From the NCBI RefSeq assembly GCF_051201625.1, contig NZ_CP179203.1, positions 1,612,001-1,676,000 of the forward strand: 64,000 nucleotides of DNA, given 5' to 3'. Source of the stretch: Shimia sp051201625 (GTDB taxonomy: Bacteria > Pseudomonadota > Alphaproteobacteria > Rhodobacterales > Rhodobacteraceae). This document shows, in pieces, positions 26,285 through 35,066 of the stretch (positions within the stretch are counted from its first letter, which is position 1; each line of letters starts with the position of its first letter). Under the pieces are notes generated by a model, which searched no databases, was not told the origin of the DNA, and saw only the letters and a list, made by a program, of their open reading frames with translations. The translations under genes were made by a program, and so were the position numbers.

Positions 26285-27355
26285 TCATGAAGCGTGTGGT
26301 AGGAGTTTTTCGACTTCGGGTCGGTATGGAGCTGCGCTAGCTGGCAAGTCAGGTACAATGACGGCTTCCTGATATTTTAGCTGTTTCACCAGAACGGGGA
26401 TTAAACGCTTGAATGCGGCAAATATTGACCGGTCGGGGGGCGGAAGATCGTGCTCGACTAGCTTGCGAAGTTTCGGCAAATTATAATACGGGATCATCGT
26501 GAACATGTGGTGTTCCAAATGATAATTCATATTCAAATAAATAAAGCGACTGACGGGGTTCATTAACACAGTGCGCGTATTCAAACGGTGATCCGACACG
26601 TTCTCCGCAAGACCAAGGTGCTGCAGAAGACCCGTCATCACGTGGTGCCATGCGCCATAAATCCGAGGAAGACCAACTATCATCAAAGGTAAAATCGATC
26701 CAATTAACAGCGAAACTGCAGCGGTGGAGGCATAGATTGCCAACCAAATGCGCGCGATTAGAAAAACTTTGGAATAGCTTTGTGGGGAGATATATTCAGC
26801 CTCGTCAGGCAGCACTCGCCCACTAGCATGACGAACCATAGTGGTAAATGCTTTATAGACTTCAACAATCCCAAGAAACATCAATGAAATGCGGACTAGG
26901 TCTGGCGGACGCATCGCTACAATTTCTGGATCGCGCCCCACGATGACTGTATCGGTGTGATGCCTCACATGACTGGCTCGCCAAACCACAGGGTTTCGCA
27001 TGATCATAAAGCTAGCTATCTGATATACAACTGTGTTCATCCAGGGCGTCTGGAAAGCAGTATTGTGTCCACATTCATGCCACCGAGAGTCCGATGCTGA
27101 TCCGTATAGCACTCCATATACCAACCAGAACGGAACAGACCACCAAGACGGCCATAGTAAGACCCCAAAACTAGCAGAAACGAACATCACTCCAAGCCAA
27201 ATCAGTGTGTCACGCAACGCGATACCATCAGATTTTTTCATCAACTTTCTGATGTCCTGTGGATCAATGTATGGTCGGAACCAATTTGGGTTGGCGGTCT
27301 CATTTTCAACGGCAAGGCGGCTATTGCCGCCGGTAAGTCGGTAATCTTTACTCAT
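26285..27355 (-). CDS. Membrane fatty-acid desaturase / MocD-like oxygenase
   Basis: A 356-residue integral membrane di-iron enzyme. Three histidine boxes are visible: WHECGHNTAF, RASHVRHHTDT and NYHLEHHMFT. Hydrophobic pairs lie around residues 50-90 and 185-225. The N-terminal stretch NPNWFRPYIDPQDIRKLMKK and the spacing of boxes resemble the MocD / small desaturase group seen in Rhizobiales and Roseobacters. Substrate may be an acyl lipid or another hydrocarbon; context near soxBDAG is no clear guide. It converges with soxG. It is transcribed away from sodB across a 588-bp gap. Confidence 0.8.
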   Translation of the reverse strand: MSKDYRLTGGNSRLAVENETANPNWFRPYIDPQDIRKLMKKSDGIALRDTLIWLGVMFVSASFGVLLWPSWWSVPFWLVYGVLYGSASDSRWHECGHNTAFQTPWMNTVVYQIASFMIMRNPVVWRASHVRHHTDTVIVGRDPEIVAMRPPDLVRISLMFLGIVEVYKAFTTMVRHASGRVLPDEAEYISPQSYSKVFLIARIWLAIYASTAAVSLLIGSILPLMIVGLPRIYGAWHHVMTGLLQHLGLAENVSDHRLNTRTVLMNPVSRFIYLNMNYHLEHHMFTMIPYYNLPKLRKLVEHDLPPPDRSIFAAFKRLIPVLVKQLKYQEAVIVPDLPASAAPYRPEVEKLLPHAS

Positions 27356-27943
27356 ACAAAAACAATTATTGACGAGATCTATTCAAGTCAATGATCACTC
27401 GATGAGGGTTTTAGAATTAGAGTTTCTGGCGTCAGCTGATAAATATCGCTAGGGTCCCTAGAAAATTTTAGGTGACTGTTTAATAAAAGTTGTTGATTAA
27501 GTCGGGGCAATTAGCACTAGGCCTCACCGATAATTGGTATTGTTATTAAATTTTATTCTTTTGAATATCCAATGTTCAGCGCAGTAAAGTTCGTCATCGT
27601 AGATTTATAAAGCACGCAATTAAACATCTCTATTTTAACGGCTCGAACAAGCACACTGGCTTTTTGTGTGGACCAATCCAATTGTTGCAAGAAAGAGGAA
27701 ATATTAAGATGTCGAGATTGCTGAGATTAAGGTATTTTTTTAGATCTTACTATTTTCATCGCAATCGAGGCTGCACCGCTAATGCAACGGCCAAATCTTG
27801 CGTAAAGATGGCACGTGGCCTTCTCAAAGTAAGAATGCCAAGGATATGACCTAACTCATTTGCGTCTTTTGCCTTGACCTTGGGTTGTAAAGTCCCACAT
27901 CTGAGGACAGCGAAAATACGCCCGAACAAATGAGGATTTTAAC
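27356..27943. other. 588-bp AT-rich intergenic region upstream of sodB
   Basis: Divergent promoters for the desaturase and sodB must lie here. A TTGACC at 27874-27879 could be a -35 for sodB but no good -10 follows at the right distance. A small arginine-rich frame (27709-27849) is listed separately. I see no RNA gene. Confidence 0.45.
27709..27849 (+). CDS. Possible small arginine-rich protein
   Basis: A frame of 46 codons starting MSRLLRLRYFFRSYYFHR. It is preceded by an AGAGGA ribosome site about eight bases before the ATG, the only reason to list it. It is very basic and aromatic with two Cys; no family is recognised. It could be a leader ORF upstream of sodB or chance. Confidence 0.25.
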   Translation: MSRLLRLRYFFRSYYFHRNRGCTANATAKSCVKMARGLLKVRMPRI

Positions 27944-28543
27944 ATGGCTTTCGAACTTCCCAATCTTCCTTACGCCCATGATGCTTTGGCTGACAAAGGT
28001 ATGAGCGCTGAGACTCTAGAGTTTCACCACGATTTGCACCACAACGCATACGTTACAAACGGTAATGCAGCGATTGCGGGTACCGAGTGGGAAGGCAAGT
28101 CGATGGAACAGATTATCACTGGTACCTATGACGCCAAATCTGTCGCTCAAAATGGAATTTTCAACAATATCTCCCAACTTTGGAATCATAATCAGTTCTG
28201 GGAAATGATGGGACCTGGCGCATCGGCTTTGCCCGGAACTCTAGAAAAAGCATTGGTTGAGAACTTTGGCTCGGTTGACGATTTCAAGTCTCAGTTCTCT
28301 GCGGCAGGTGCTGGACAATTTGGCTCAGGTTGGTGTTGGCTGGTGAAAAATGCTGATGGGTCCCTAGCCGTTACAAAGACTGAGAATGGTGTGAATCCGC
28401 TGTGCTTTGGTCAAACTGCATTGCTCGGTTGTGATGTTTGGGAGCATTCCTACTACATCGATTTCCGCAACAAGCGTCCTGCGTACTTATCAAACTTTCT
28501 AGATAACTTGGTAAACTGGGAAAACGTCGCTTCCCGAATGTAA
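27944..28543 (+). CDS. sodB: Superoxide dismutase, Fe/Mn type
   Basis: A 199-residue cytoplasmic enzyme that dismutates superoxide to O2 and H2O2. FELPNLPYAHDAL is the usual start. Metal ligands are visible: LEFHHDLHHNAYV (His), LWNHNQFWEMM (His), and LLGCDVWEHSYYIDFRNKRP (Asp and His). GSGWCWLV is the Gly-rich dimer strand. The N-terminal HHDLHHNAYV and length fit the Fe type found in alphaproteobacteria. A terminator lies 30 bases downstream, so the gene is probably monocistronic. Confidence 0.93.
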   Translation: MAFELPNLPYAHDALADKGMSAETLEFHHDLHHNAYVTNGNAAIAGTEWEGKSMEQIITGTYDAKSVAQNGIFNNISQLWNHNQFWEMMGPGASALPGTLEKALVENFGSVDDFKSQFSAAGAGQFGSGWCWLVKNADGSLAVTKTENGVNPLCFGQTALLGCDVWEHSYYIDFRNKRPAYLSNFLDNLVNWENVASRM

Positions 28544-28573
28544 TTCCCCAGATAATTTTTTTAATAGAAAATG

Positions 28574-28602
28574 CCTGCCAGCTAATTTTTGGCAGGTCTT
28601 TT
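28574..28602 (+). terminator. Rho-independent terminator of sodB
   Basis: CCTGCCA (28574-28580) pairs with TGGCAGG (28590-28596) around a 9-base loop and is followed by TCTTTT. It lies about 30 bases after the sodB stop. Confidence 0.85.
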
Positions 28603-28603
28603 C

Positions 28604-29056
28604 ATTTGCCATGGATGAGTACTAAGCATCTAATCCGCAACTGTTTAGCCCCCAAGTTTTGGGCCATTTCTGATTAGAGATTCGGGGATTGGGGCGCGCA
28701 TATTTAAAGGGTGGTGAGGTCTTATCCGCTATACTGTCATAACGTAAACGTACCGGTTTGATCTCTCACACAATCGTTTTTAACCCCAAAGTGTGAGTAC
28801 ATGTTGCGCCCACAACGCCGGGAGAATGGGCCAACGCGGGGGTGGTCCGTTTGGCTGGGATCAACTGTCATCGACACCGGACAAAAAATTTGTTCGCATC
28901 TTTGAAACATCAAGCGAAATTAATCCGCATGATAAACACTACAATATTTTAATTATGTTGCAGCAAAGGAAAGGTTGGCTTATTGAATCGAAGACATACG
29001 ATAAAGTGAAAGCTTAAAGATTTTCGCAACCAAAGCCTAACTTGTAAGAGGGTGAC
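28604..29056. other. Intergenic, nothing convincing
   Basis: About 450 bases between the sodB terminator and the DUF697 gene. A 74-codon frame (28793-29017) has no ribosome site and reads like random sequence. A GAGGG site at the end serves the next gene. Confidence 0.5.
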
Positions 29057-29581
29057 ATGTCGCAGAAAAGTGGAACTAAAGTCGATCCCAAAAATGCCAA
29101 CGACGCGGTTGCGTCGGTTGAGGGGCAGGAATTGTTGGCGGAGAAAGCCATTCGCAATCATATGATGTCGGCAGGGGCAGTGGGTCTCGTGCCTATTCCA
29201 TTGGTTGATGTAGCGGGCATCACCGCTGTGCAAGTGTCATTGATTCGGCGGTTAGCGGAGATTTATGGAACCTCTTATTCCGAGCGCGCAGTGCGAAACA
29301 CAATAGGCTCGCTTGTTGGTGGGGTGGCTGGCCATGGTTTGGGTGTTTACACGGCGATGTCGGTTGCGCGTTTTCTGCCTTTTGGCGGGTTGTTTAGCTT
29401 AGCATCGTTGTCGGTGGTGGCTGGTGGTACAACATACGCTCTGGGACGGGTCTATCAGCGTCACTTTGACGAAGGCGGAAGCGTTTCTGATGTTTTGGTT
29501 GACAACGTGAGCAGTTTCTTCACGCAACAGCTGGAAAGTGGTCGCAAGCTGATGTCACGGAAAACAACCGCTGAAGCCTAA
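29057..29581 (+). CDS. DUF697 membrane-associated protein
   Basis: A 174-residue protein. The hallmark is a hydrophobic N-terminal half with AVGLVPIPLVDVAGITAVQV and SLIRRLAEIYG, the DUF697 pattern (G-IPIP--D--A---VQ---I--L---YG). A Gly-rich hydrophobic stretch follows (about residues 85-135). The family often accompanies GTPases or YcjX/YcjF-like stress proteins, but its role is open. A GAGGGTG ribosome site precedes the ATG. Downstream genes run the same way with gaps of about 100 and 45 bp. Confidence 0.75.
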   Translation: MSQKSGTKVDPKNANDAVASVEGQELLAEKAIRNHMMSAGAVGLVPIPLVDVAGITAVQVSLIRRLAEIYGTSYSERAVRNTIGSLVGGVAGHGLGVYTAMSVARFLPFGGLFSLASLSVVAGGTTYALGRVYQRHFDEGGSVSDVLVDNVSSFFTQQLESGRKLMSRKTTAEA

Positions 29582-29679
29582 ATGGCGTTGACTTATTGTG
29601 GTAATAGGTCTATATAATTCAGTAACTTAGGGAGCTGAGGCGACTTAAAAAGGTTGTTGGCTCGACGATCGGTGGCAAC

Positions 29680-29886
29680 ATGATGACAATTATTACACTT
29701 CACGTAGGGCTATCAATACTGGTTGGACTATCCAGTTACGTGGCGGGCCGCCGTGGTGACTTTTTTCTGTTTTTTATATTGTCACTAATTATCACACCGC
29801 TATTTGCAATGTTTGTTCTGTTGATTGGAACCCCGCGTGTGGTTGACAGTGAGGGAAACAAAGCCAAAGCTGGCCAAGCGCTGTAG
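29680..29886 (+). CDS. Small membrane protein
   Basis: A 68-residue protein with two hydrophobic segments (TLHVGLSILVGLSSYVAG and FFLFFILSLIITPLFAMFVL) and a short polar tail. It resembles many short two-helix inner-membrane proteins of unknown role. ATG 29680 and 29683 are both possible. It sits between the DUF697 and SPFH genes in the same direction. Confidence 0.5.
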   Translation: MMTIITLHVGLSILVGLSSYVAGRRGDFFLFFILSLIITPLFAMFVLLIGTPRVVDSEGNKAKAGQAL

Positions 29887-29930
29887 TGCTACTGATCAAA
29901 AGACGGTAGTGCCAAAAGGGTAAGGTGATA

Positions 29931-30980
29931 ATGCAAGCCGAAAAACAAACCAATGATGCGGCTGTCGTGTTGTCTCCAAGTGAAAAATATCCGCCAACAG
30001 CTCGACGCTTCATTCAGGTCAACCGCAGGAAGATACTGCTCGCAATAATGGGTTGTGTGCTTTTACTTACAGCTTTGGCGCCAAGATTGTTGGTGATTGT
30101 TCCTGCGGGTCATGGCGGTGTACTGTTTAAATCGTTTTGGGAAGGTACAGACCTCACGCGAACTTTGGGCGAAGGGCTCAATATTATCGCCCCATGGAAC
30201 CTTGTTACGAATTATAGCCTGCGGCTGTCTGTGGCCGAAGAATCTTATCCTGTAGTTTCCTCAAAAGGTCTTCACTACAATATCCATGCAAGTTTTCGGT
30301 GGCGGTTAAACACGACAACTTTACCGATCCTTCATCGAGATTTGGGGGCGAGTTATACGGAGGTAATGCTAGTTCCAGAAGTTGGGTCTGTGTTGCGAGA
30401 CATTGTTTCGAAGTATACCGCTGAGGAAGTATACGCAAGTGGCCGCGAAAGCATTCAATTGGAGGTGTACAACGAGCTTGTCGGAGATAGCCGTACCGAA
30501 AACATCGGACCATACATACAAAGAGTGCGGGCGAGTACACATCACCTAATTTTTCTTGAAAGTATCCTCATTCGTGACGTGGTTTTGCCTGAATACCTAA
30601 CAGCGGCTATCGAACGAAAACTTGAACAGGCACAAGTTGCTGAAGAATACGAGTTTCGCGTCGCGCGTGAAAAATTGGAAGCGCAGCGCAAAGAGATCGA
30701 GGCACAGGGTATTCAAAAATTCACTCAGACCGTTCAAGCTGGTATCACTGATCAATATTTGAAGTGGCGCGGCGTCGAAGCAACATTGGAGTTGGCTCAA
30801 TCTAAAAACGCGAAAGTTGTTGTTATTGGCGGCGGTAGCGACGGATTACCGCTCATTCTAAATACTGGCAACTTCGCAAATGTATCAGATGATATTACAA
30901 CGGCGACGGGGTCATCTGAAACGGTTAATCCATACGCAACGCCATCGTTGAACGCCCCAGTTATCGATGCAACAAGATAA
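29931..30980 (+). CDS. SPFH / prohibitin-like membrane protein
   Basis: A 349-residue protein with one N-terminal membrane anchor (about residues 31-52, ILLAIMGCVLLLTALAPRL) and a Band 7 / SPFH domain: VIVPAGHGGVLFKSFW, LGEGLNIIAPWNLV, then YNIHASFRWRLN and VLRDIVSKYTAEEVY. A charged coiled coil follows (AAIERKLEQAQVAEEYEFRV, AREKLEAQRKEIEAQGIQ). Such proteins form rings that organise membrane proteases or lipid domains. ATG 29931 is chosen over GTG 29925, since an AAGG site lies just before it. It lies 54 bp before the exporter genes, so co-transcription with the biosynthetic cluster is possible but not shown. Confidence 0.8.
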   Translation: MQAEKQTNDAAVVLSPSEKYPPTARRFIQVNRRKILLAIMGCVLLLTALAPRLLVIVPAGHGGVLFKSFWEGTDLTRTLGEGLNIIAPWNLVTNYSLRLSVAEESYPVVSSKGLHYNIHASFRWRLNTTTLPILHRDLGASYTEVMLVPEVGSVLRDIVSKYTAEEVYASGRESIQLEVYNELVGDSRTENIGPYIQRVRASTHHLIFLESILIRDVVLPEYLTAAIERKLEQAQVAEEYEFRVAREKLEAQRKEIEAQGIQKFTQTVQAGITDQYLKWRGVEATLELAQSKNAKVVVIGGGSDGLPLILNTGNFANVSDDITTATGSSETVNPYATPSLNAPVIDATR

Positions 30981-31034
30981 CAATATTGCGAAAGTTGCAC
31001 GCTGCCTACACAGCCAAAGCCGTAATAAACATTA

Positions 31035-32690
31035 ATGCTGCTACTTCGTTTTCTTTTGAACACAGCCACAACACGGGCCTTCCGTGTTGTGGCTTTGACA
31101 ACTATTGCCGCACTTAGTGCCATTTTTTTAATTGCAATTGTGAACAATGCTGCAGAAAGAGTTGCTTTTGGCGGGGTGATCGCGCTGCGATCGATGCTGC
31201 TTTTTACATCAGCGCTCGTGGTCTACTATCTTGCACTCCAATCAGCATTGATGGAAGCAAATGAAGCGGCTCAGGTTCAGCTCGCCACGCTGACACAGGA
31301 AATTTCAAGAAAAATATCGGCCGCAAATCTGCGAAAAATCGAGAAAATAGGCTTGGTAAAAATTTACGATATTGTTGCCCAGGAAAGCAACAATTTGTCG
31401 CAAAATTTCCCCCTAATTATCAGTGCTGGCCAGGGTGTCATTACACTTGGTTTTTGTTTGCTGTACGTTGCGTATCTCTCACTTGTTACCTTTTTATTCA
31501 TTCTAGGCGCTACCATTATTGCGTTGGTTATTTTTGTCATACTCAGAAAACAATTGAAAAAAGAACTTGTTGGAGTTCATGCTCACGAGCTGGCGCTTCT
31601 TGATCGCGTGAACGACTACATCGACGGGTTTTCTGAAATACGCTTAAATGCAGATAAAAATGACGACCTCCAGCGCGATTTTGAATCCCTCACCTTTGAT
31701 TTGGAAAACAAGGTCACAGGGGTTGGAAGGAAATGGGTGCATGTTATCCAATTCAGCGACGCTTATCTCTACCTTCTGGTGGGAGGTGTGGTCTTCCTAA
31801 TCCCATACTTGCTCTCTCGCGACAGCTATAACGTATATCAACTGTCCGTGTTGGCCGTTTTTTGCGTTGGACCAGTCACTGCCATAACCTCTGTCGCTCC
31901 ATTGTATGAACGTGCAAGTTTGAGCCTAACCAACATCCTCAAACTGAGGTCAGATTTGGACGATGTAGCCTCGTCGATCCAACAGAATGACGTTGTTGAC
32001 CTCTCCAAATTTAAAAAAATAGCATTATCAAACATTTCATTTTCCTACGAAAAAAAGGTAGATGAGGCGTTCAAGGTTGGCCCCGTTGACCTAGAGGTAT
32101 CGCGGGGTGAACTGATCTTCATGATCGGCTCAAATGGTAGCGGGAAATCTACCCTCGCAAAGATAGCATGTGGCCTTTATCTGCCAGAGGAGGGAACTGT
32201 AAAAGTTGACGATGTTGAGATTGGTGAAAACCATCAACAATCATATCGTGAGCTTTTTTCATCTGTATTTTCAGATTTTCATTTGTTTACGTCGCCGTAT
32301 GGATACGAAAACGCAGACAGCAATCGGGTATCACAATTGATTTCTTACATGGGCATTGAAGACAAAGTCCACTTTGAAAATGGACGATTTTCGACGTTGC
32401 AACTCTCTCTCGGCCAGCGCAAGCGTTTGGCGCTTATTGCTGCTTTATTGGAAGACAAACCAGTACTTGTCCTTGATGAATGGGGCGCGGATCAAGATCC
32501 AGAATTTCGAGACCGCTTCTACACAGAAATTTTGCCGGAATTGAAAGCCAAGGGCCAAACTATTATCGTGCTGACACATGACGATCGATATTGGCATCTT
32601 TCTGACCGTATAATAGCCGTAGATTTTGGTAAAATCATAGATGGGCCCAACACCTCAAGCGTAACAGGAGGCTTTCGTGCCCCTGATTAG
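31035..32690 (+). CDS. ABC exporter half-unit, PvdE/cyclic-peptide type
   Basis: A 551-residue fused permease-ATPase. Residues 1-300 hold six membrane helices in a type I exporter fold. Residues about 325-551 are the ATPase: Walker A GSNGSGKST, signature LSLGQRKRLAL, Walker B LVLDEWGADQDP, and H-loop LTHDDRYWHL. The DEW-A-DQDP ending and the compact helical part are the mark of the PvdE / SyrD / cyclic-peptide exporter group, which moves siderophores and lipopeptides to the periplasm or out. The next gene encodes a similar unit, so the pair likely forms a heterodimer. It lies beside the PKS-NRPS genes and is the likely exporter of their product. Confidence 0.85.
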   Translation: MLLLRFLLNTATTRAFRVVALTTIAALSAIFLIAIVNNAAERVAFGGVIALRSMLLFTSALVVYYLALQSALMEANEAAQVQLATLTQEISRKISAANLRKIEKIGLVKIYDIVAQESNNLSQNFPLIISAGQGVITLGFCLLYVAYLSLVTFLFILGATIIALVIFVILRKQLKKELVGVHAHELALLDRVNDYIDGFSEIRLNADKNDDLQRDFESLTFDLENKVTGVGRKWVHVIQFSDAYLYLLVGGVVFLIPYLLSRDSYNVYQLSVLAVFCVGPVTAITSVAPLYERASLSLTNILKLRSDLDDVASSIQQNDVVDLSKFKKIALSNISFSYEKKVDEAFKVGPVDLEVSRGELIFMIGSNGSGKSTLAKIACGLYLPEEGTVKVDDVEIGENHQQSYRELFSSVFSDFHLFTSPYGYENADSNRVSQLISYMGIEDKVHFENGRFSTLQLSLGQRKRLALIAALLEDKPVLVLDEWGADQDPEFRDRFYTEILPELKAKGQTIIVLTHDDRYWHLSDRIIAVDFGKIIDGPNTSSVTGGFRAPD

Positions 32691-34278
32691 ATTCTTCCGC
32701 CGTGCGGCTCTTTCGCAGATCGTAGTGCTTTTGATACTCGCAACACTGTCTGGTTTGGTGAACGCTCTCCTAATCATCGCTGTCAACCAGGTTGCGGCAA
32801 ACGTGGCTTTGGAACTCCTTCCAACGATGTTCCAAGCCTCGTTTTTTGTGGGCGCCTTTCTAATTTATTTTCTGGCGAACGCGCGATCACTAATTAACGC
32901 AAATCGCCTAATTGAAGGTTTGCTACAACAACTTCGATGCGATCTGATGGACAAATTACGGCAGGTCGAGTTGACCACGATAGACGAGGTAAAGTCCCGT
33001 AATCTATACGCCATGATTGCGCAGGATACGAACACCCTGTCTATAGCATTCCCGATTGTGATAGATAGTTTCCGTCAAATTGTGATGCTTTTTGTCGCGA
33101 GTTTGTTCTTAGCATATCTATCTTTTGGTGCGTTCCTAATTTTTGGTGGCTCTGTTGTCTTTGGCTATTTGCTATATCGCAACATCAATAACAACTTCAT
33201 CAACGCCCTGACCAACCTTTCGCTCAGTCGGGAACGTGTACTGAGCGTCTTGCGAGATATCACTAAAGGCTTCAAGGAAGTAAGGCTCAATAGCTTGAGA
33301 AATGTTGCAGCGCTATCCAGCCTGCGTACTTCGCAAGACGACATGGAGAGCCACATCACCAAGGCGGGGGAGCAATGGTCTGCGATCATTTCGTTGGTGT
33401 CGATTGTTACCTTTGTGGGGCTTGGTGCCGTAACTCTAATTTTGCCGCAGTATGTTGAAATGAGTGGGGCAAAGATGTTCCAGTTGGTCCCCTTACTGCT
33501 ATTTTGTTTTGGGCCGTTGGGGAAACTTTTGGCCCAATCTCCAGTTTTAATCCAAGCAAATGCTGGGCTTTCAAGTATCCATCAATTGGAAGAAATTCTC
33601 GAGAATGCCAAGCTAGGCTCTACGGATCAGGCTCGACAACAAGCACGGTTCGGGGAATTTACCACCATTCTGTATGATCAAATCCAATTTGAATATAACA
33701 GTGGATCCGGCGACAACCTCTTCACAGTTGGACCAATTGATCTGCAGGTTGAACGAGGTAAGGTTTTGTTCATTACTGGAGACAATGGCAGTGGAAAATC
33801 TACACTGCTAAAGATGATTGCAGGCCTATATAGGCCTGTTGCAGGACGTATTGTTGTTGACGGCCAAGAAATTGATGAAAAATTGCTTCTGGGCTTTCGA
33901 GAACTTTTCTCGGGTGTCTTTTCTGATTTTCATGTGTTCAACAAACTTTATGGCCTTAAGGGCATTGATCCAGACGCTGTCCATGCACTGCTTGAAGAAG
34001 CCCAGCTAACAGAAAAAGTCAAATATTCAGAGGGAATCTTGACTATTCCTAAATTATCGACAGGACAACGGAAACGCCTCGCTTTGGTGATTGCGCTTCT
34101 CGAAGACAAACCTATTTATATTTTTGATGAATGGCCGGCAGAACAGGATGTCTTTTTTAGGGACTATTTTTATAATGTGGTTTTGAAACGGTTGCGAGAC
34201 AACAACAAGGCCGTAGTGCTGGTGACACATGATGACAGGTATTGGCACGTTTCCGACAACATACTTCCTATGCAGTAA
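32677..34278 (+). CDS. ABC exporter half-unit, PvdE/cyclic-peptide type, second copy
   Basis: A 533-residue paralogue of the preceding protein. Six membrane helices, then Walker A GDNGSGKST, signature LSTGQRKRLAL, Walker B IYIFDEWPAEQDV and H-loop VTHDDRYWHV are all present, so both nucleotide sites look functional. The GTG at 32677 overlaps the previous gene by 14 bases. The type II thioesterase gene follows after 35 bp. Confidence 0.85.
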   Translation: MPLIRFFRRAALSQIVVLLILATLSGLVNALLIIAVNQVAANVALELLPTMFQASFFVGAFLIYFLANARSLINANRLIEGLLQQLRCDLMDKLRQVELTTIDEVKSRNLYAMIAQDTNTLSIAFPIVIDSFRQIVMLFVASLFLAYLSFGAFLIFGGSVVFGYLLYRNINNNFINALTNLSLSRERVLSVLRDITKGFKEVRLNSLRNVAALSSLRTSQDDMESHITKAGEQWSAIISLVSIVTFVGLGAVTLILPQYVEMSGAKMFQLVPLLLFCFGPLGKLLAQSPVLIQANAGLSSIHQLEEILENAKLGSTDQARQQARFGEFTTILYDQIQFEYNSGSGDNLFTVGPIDLQVERGKVLFITGDNGSGKSTLLKMIAGLYRPVAGRIVVDGQEIDEKLLLGFRELFSGVFSDFHVFNKLYGLKGIDPDAVHALLEEAQLTEKVKYSEGILTIPKLSTGQRKRLALVIALLEDKPIYIFDEWPAEQDVFFRDYFYNVVLKRLRDNNKAVVLVTHDDRYWHVSDNILPMQ

Positions 34279-34313
34279 GTGCAGCTCTGGAACAACGATA
34301 GAATAGGGACCAG

Positions 34314-35066
34314 ATGTCAACTTGGTTTGTAACTTCGCCGCGCGATAAGGCGGCAGTTAAGTTGCGCCTTTTTGCAATTCCGTTTGCTGGTAGGGGGGCG
34401 TCGCTGTTTCATACATGGCGCGCCATCTTACCGGACTGGATTGAATTGGCTGCCATCCAGCTTCCTGGTCGGGAAGCGCGTATGGGGGAAGCTGCTCTCA
34501 CACGCATCCCTGAAATTGTGACAGCGCTGAAGAATGAAATTGTTGCCTCAAATACGGGCCCCTACGCCTTTTTCGGCTACAGCATGGGGGCTCTGATCGG
34601 TTTTGAAACGGCGCGCGCTCTCCTTTCTGAGGGGTACAGGAAGCCCGTAGCGCTCATTTTGGGCGCGCATCAACCTCCCCATTATCGAATGACCCCAGTG
34701 CGCTTTCACGCGATGAGCGACGCTGAGTTTATTGCTGAAATGCAGCAGCTTTATGATGGCATCCCTCAAGAAGTATTGAGAAATAAAGATTTGATGAAAT
34801 TATTACTGCCAACTTTGCGGCGAGACATCGAGGCGTTAGAGTTTTTTCAGTACGCGCCTAATGGCCCTCTCGATCTTCCATTTTACGTTTATGGTGGGAA
34901 AAAAGATCCCCATGCGAGCCCAACGCGCTTGTGGCATTGGCGCGATTTAACAAATGCACCGACGCAGTTTCGGTGGTTTGAGGGCTCACATTTTTTTGTG
35001 CAGGAAGACCCTCAGGCCGTGGTGAAGGCGGTCGTTGAGGACTTATCGCTGCATGTAACTCTCTAG
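34314..35066 (+). CDS. Type II thioesterase
   Basis: A 250-residue alpha/beta hydrolase of the GrsT/RifR group, which clears wrongly loaded or stalled groups from carrier domains. RLFAIPFAGRGASLFHTW is the N-terminal signature; FFGYSMGALIGFETAR is the Ser elbow; GGKKDPHAS gives the Asp and FEGSHFFVQED the His. The end overlaps the 3' end of the terminal PKS-NRPS gene by 24 bp in convergent orientation. It is a separate gene from the TE domain that ends the assembly line. Confidence 0.9.
   Translation: MSTWFVTSPRDKAAVKLRLFAIPFAGRGASLFHTWRAILPDWIELAAIQLPGREARMGEAALTRIPEIVTALKNEIVASNTGPYAFFGYSMGALIGFETARALLSEGYRKPVALILGAHQPPHYRMTPVRFHAMSDAEFIAEMQQLYDGIPQEVLRNKDLMKLLLPTLRRDIEALEFFQYAPNGPLDLPFYVYGGKKDPHASPTRLWHWRDLTNAPTQFRWFEGSHFFVQEDPQAVVKAVVEDLSLHVTL

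Noticed and set aside
28793..29017. 74-codon plus-strand frame after sodB
   Set aside because: No ribosome site and no protein-like composition; likely chance.
32677..34278. Second exporter gene as a degenerate, ATPase-dead copy
   Set aside because: Walker A, signature, Walker B Glu and H-loop are all intact.
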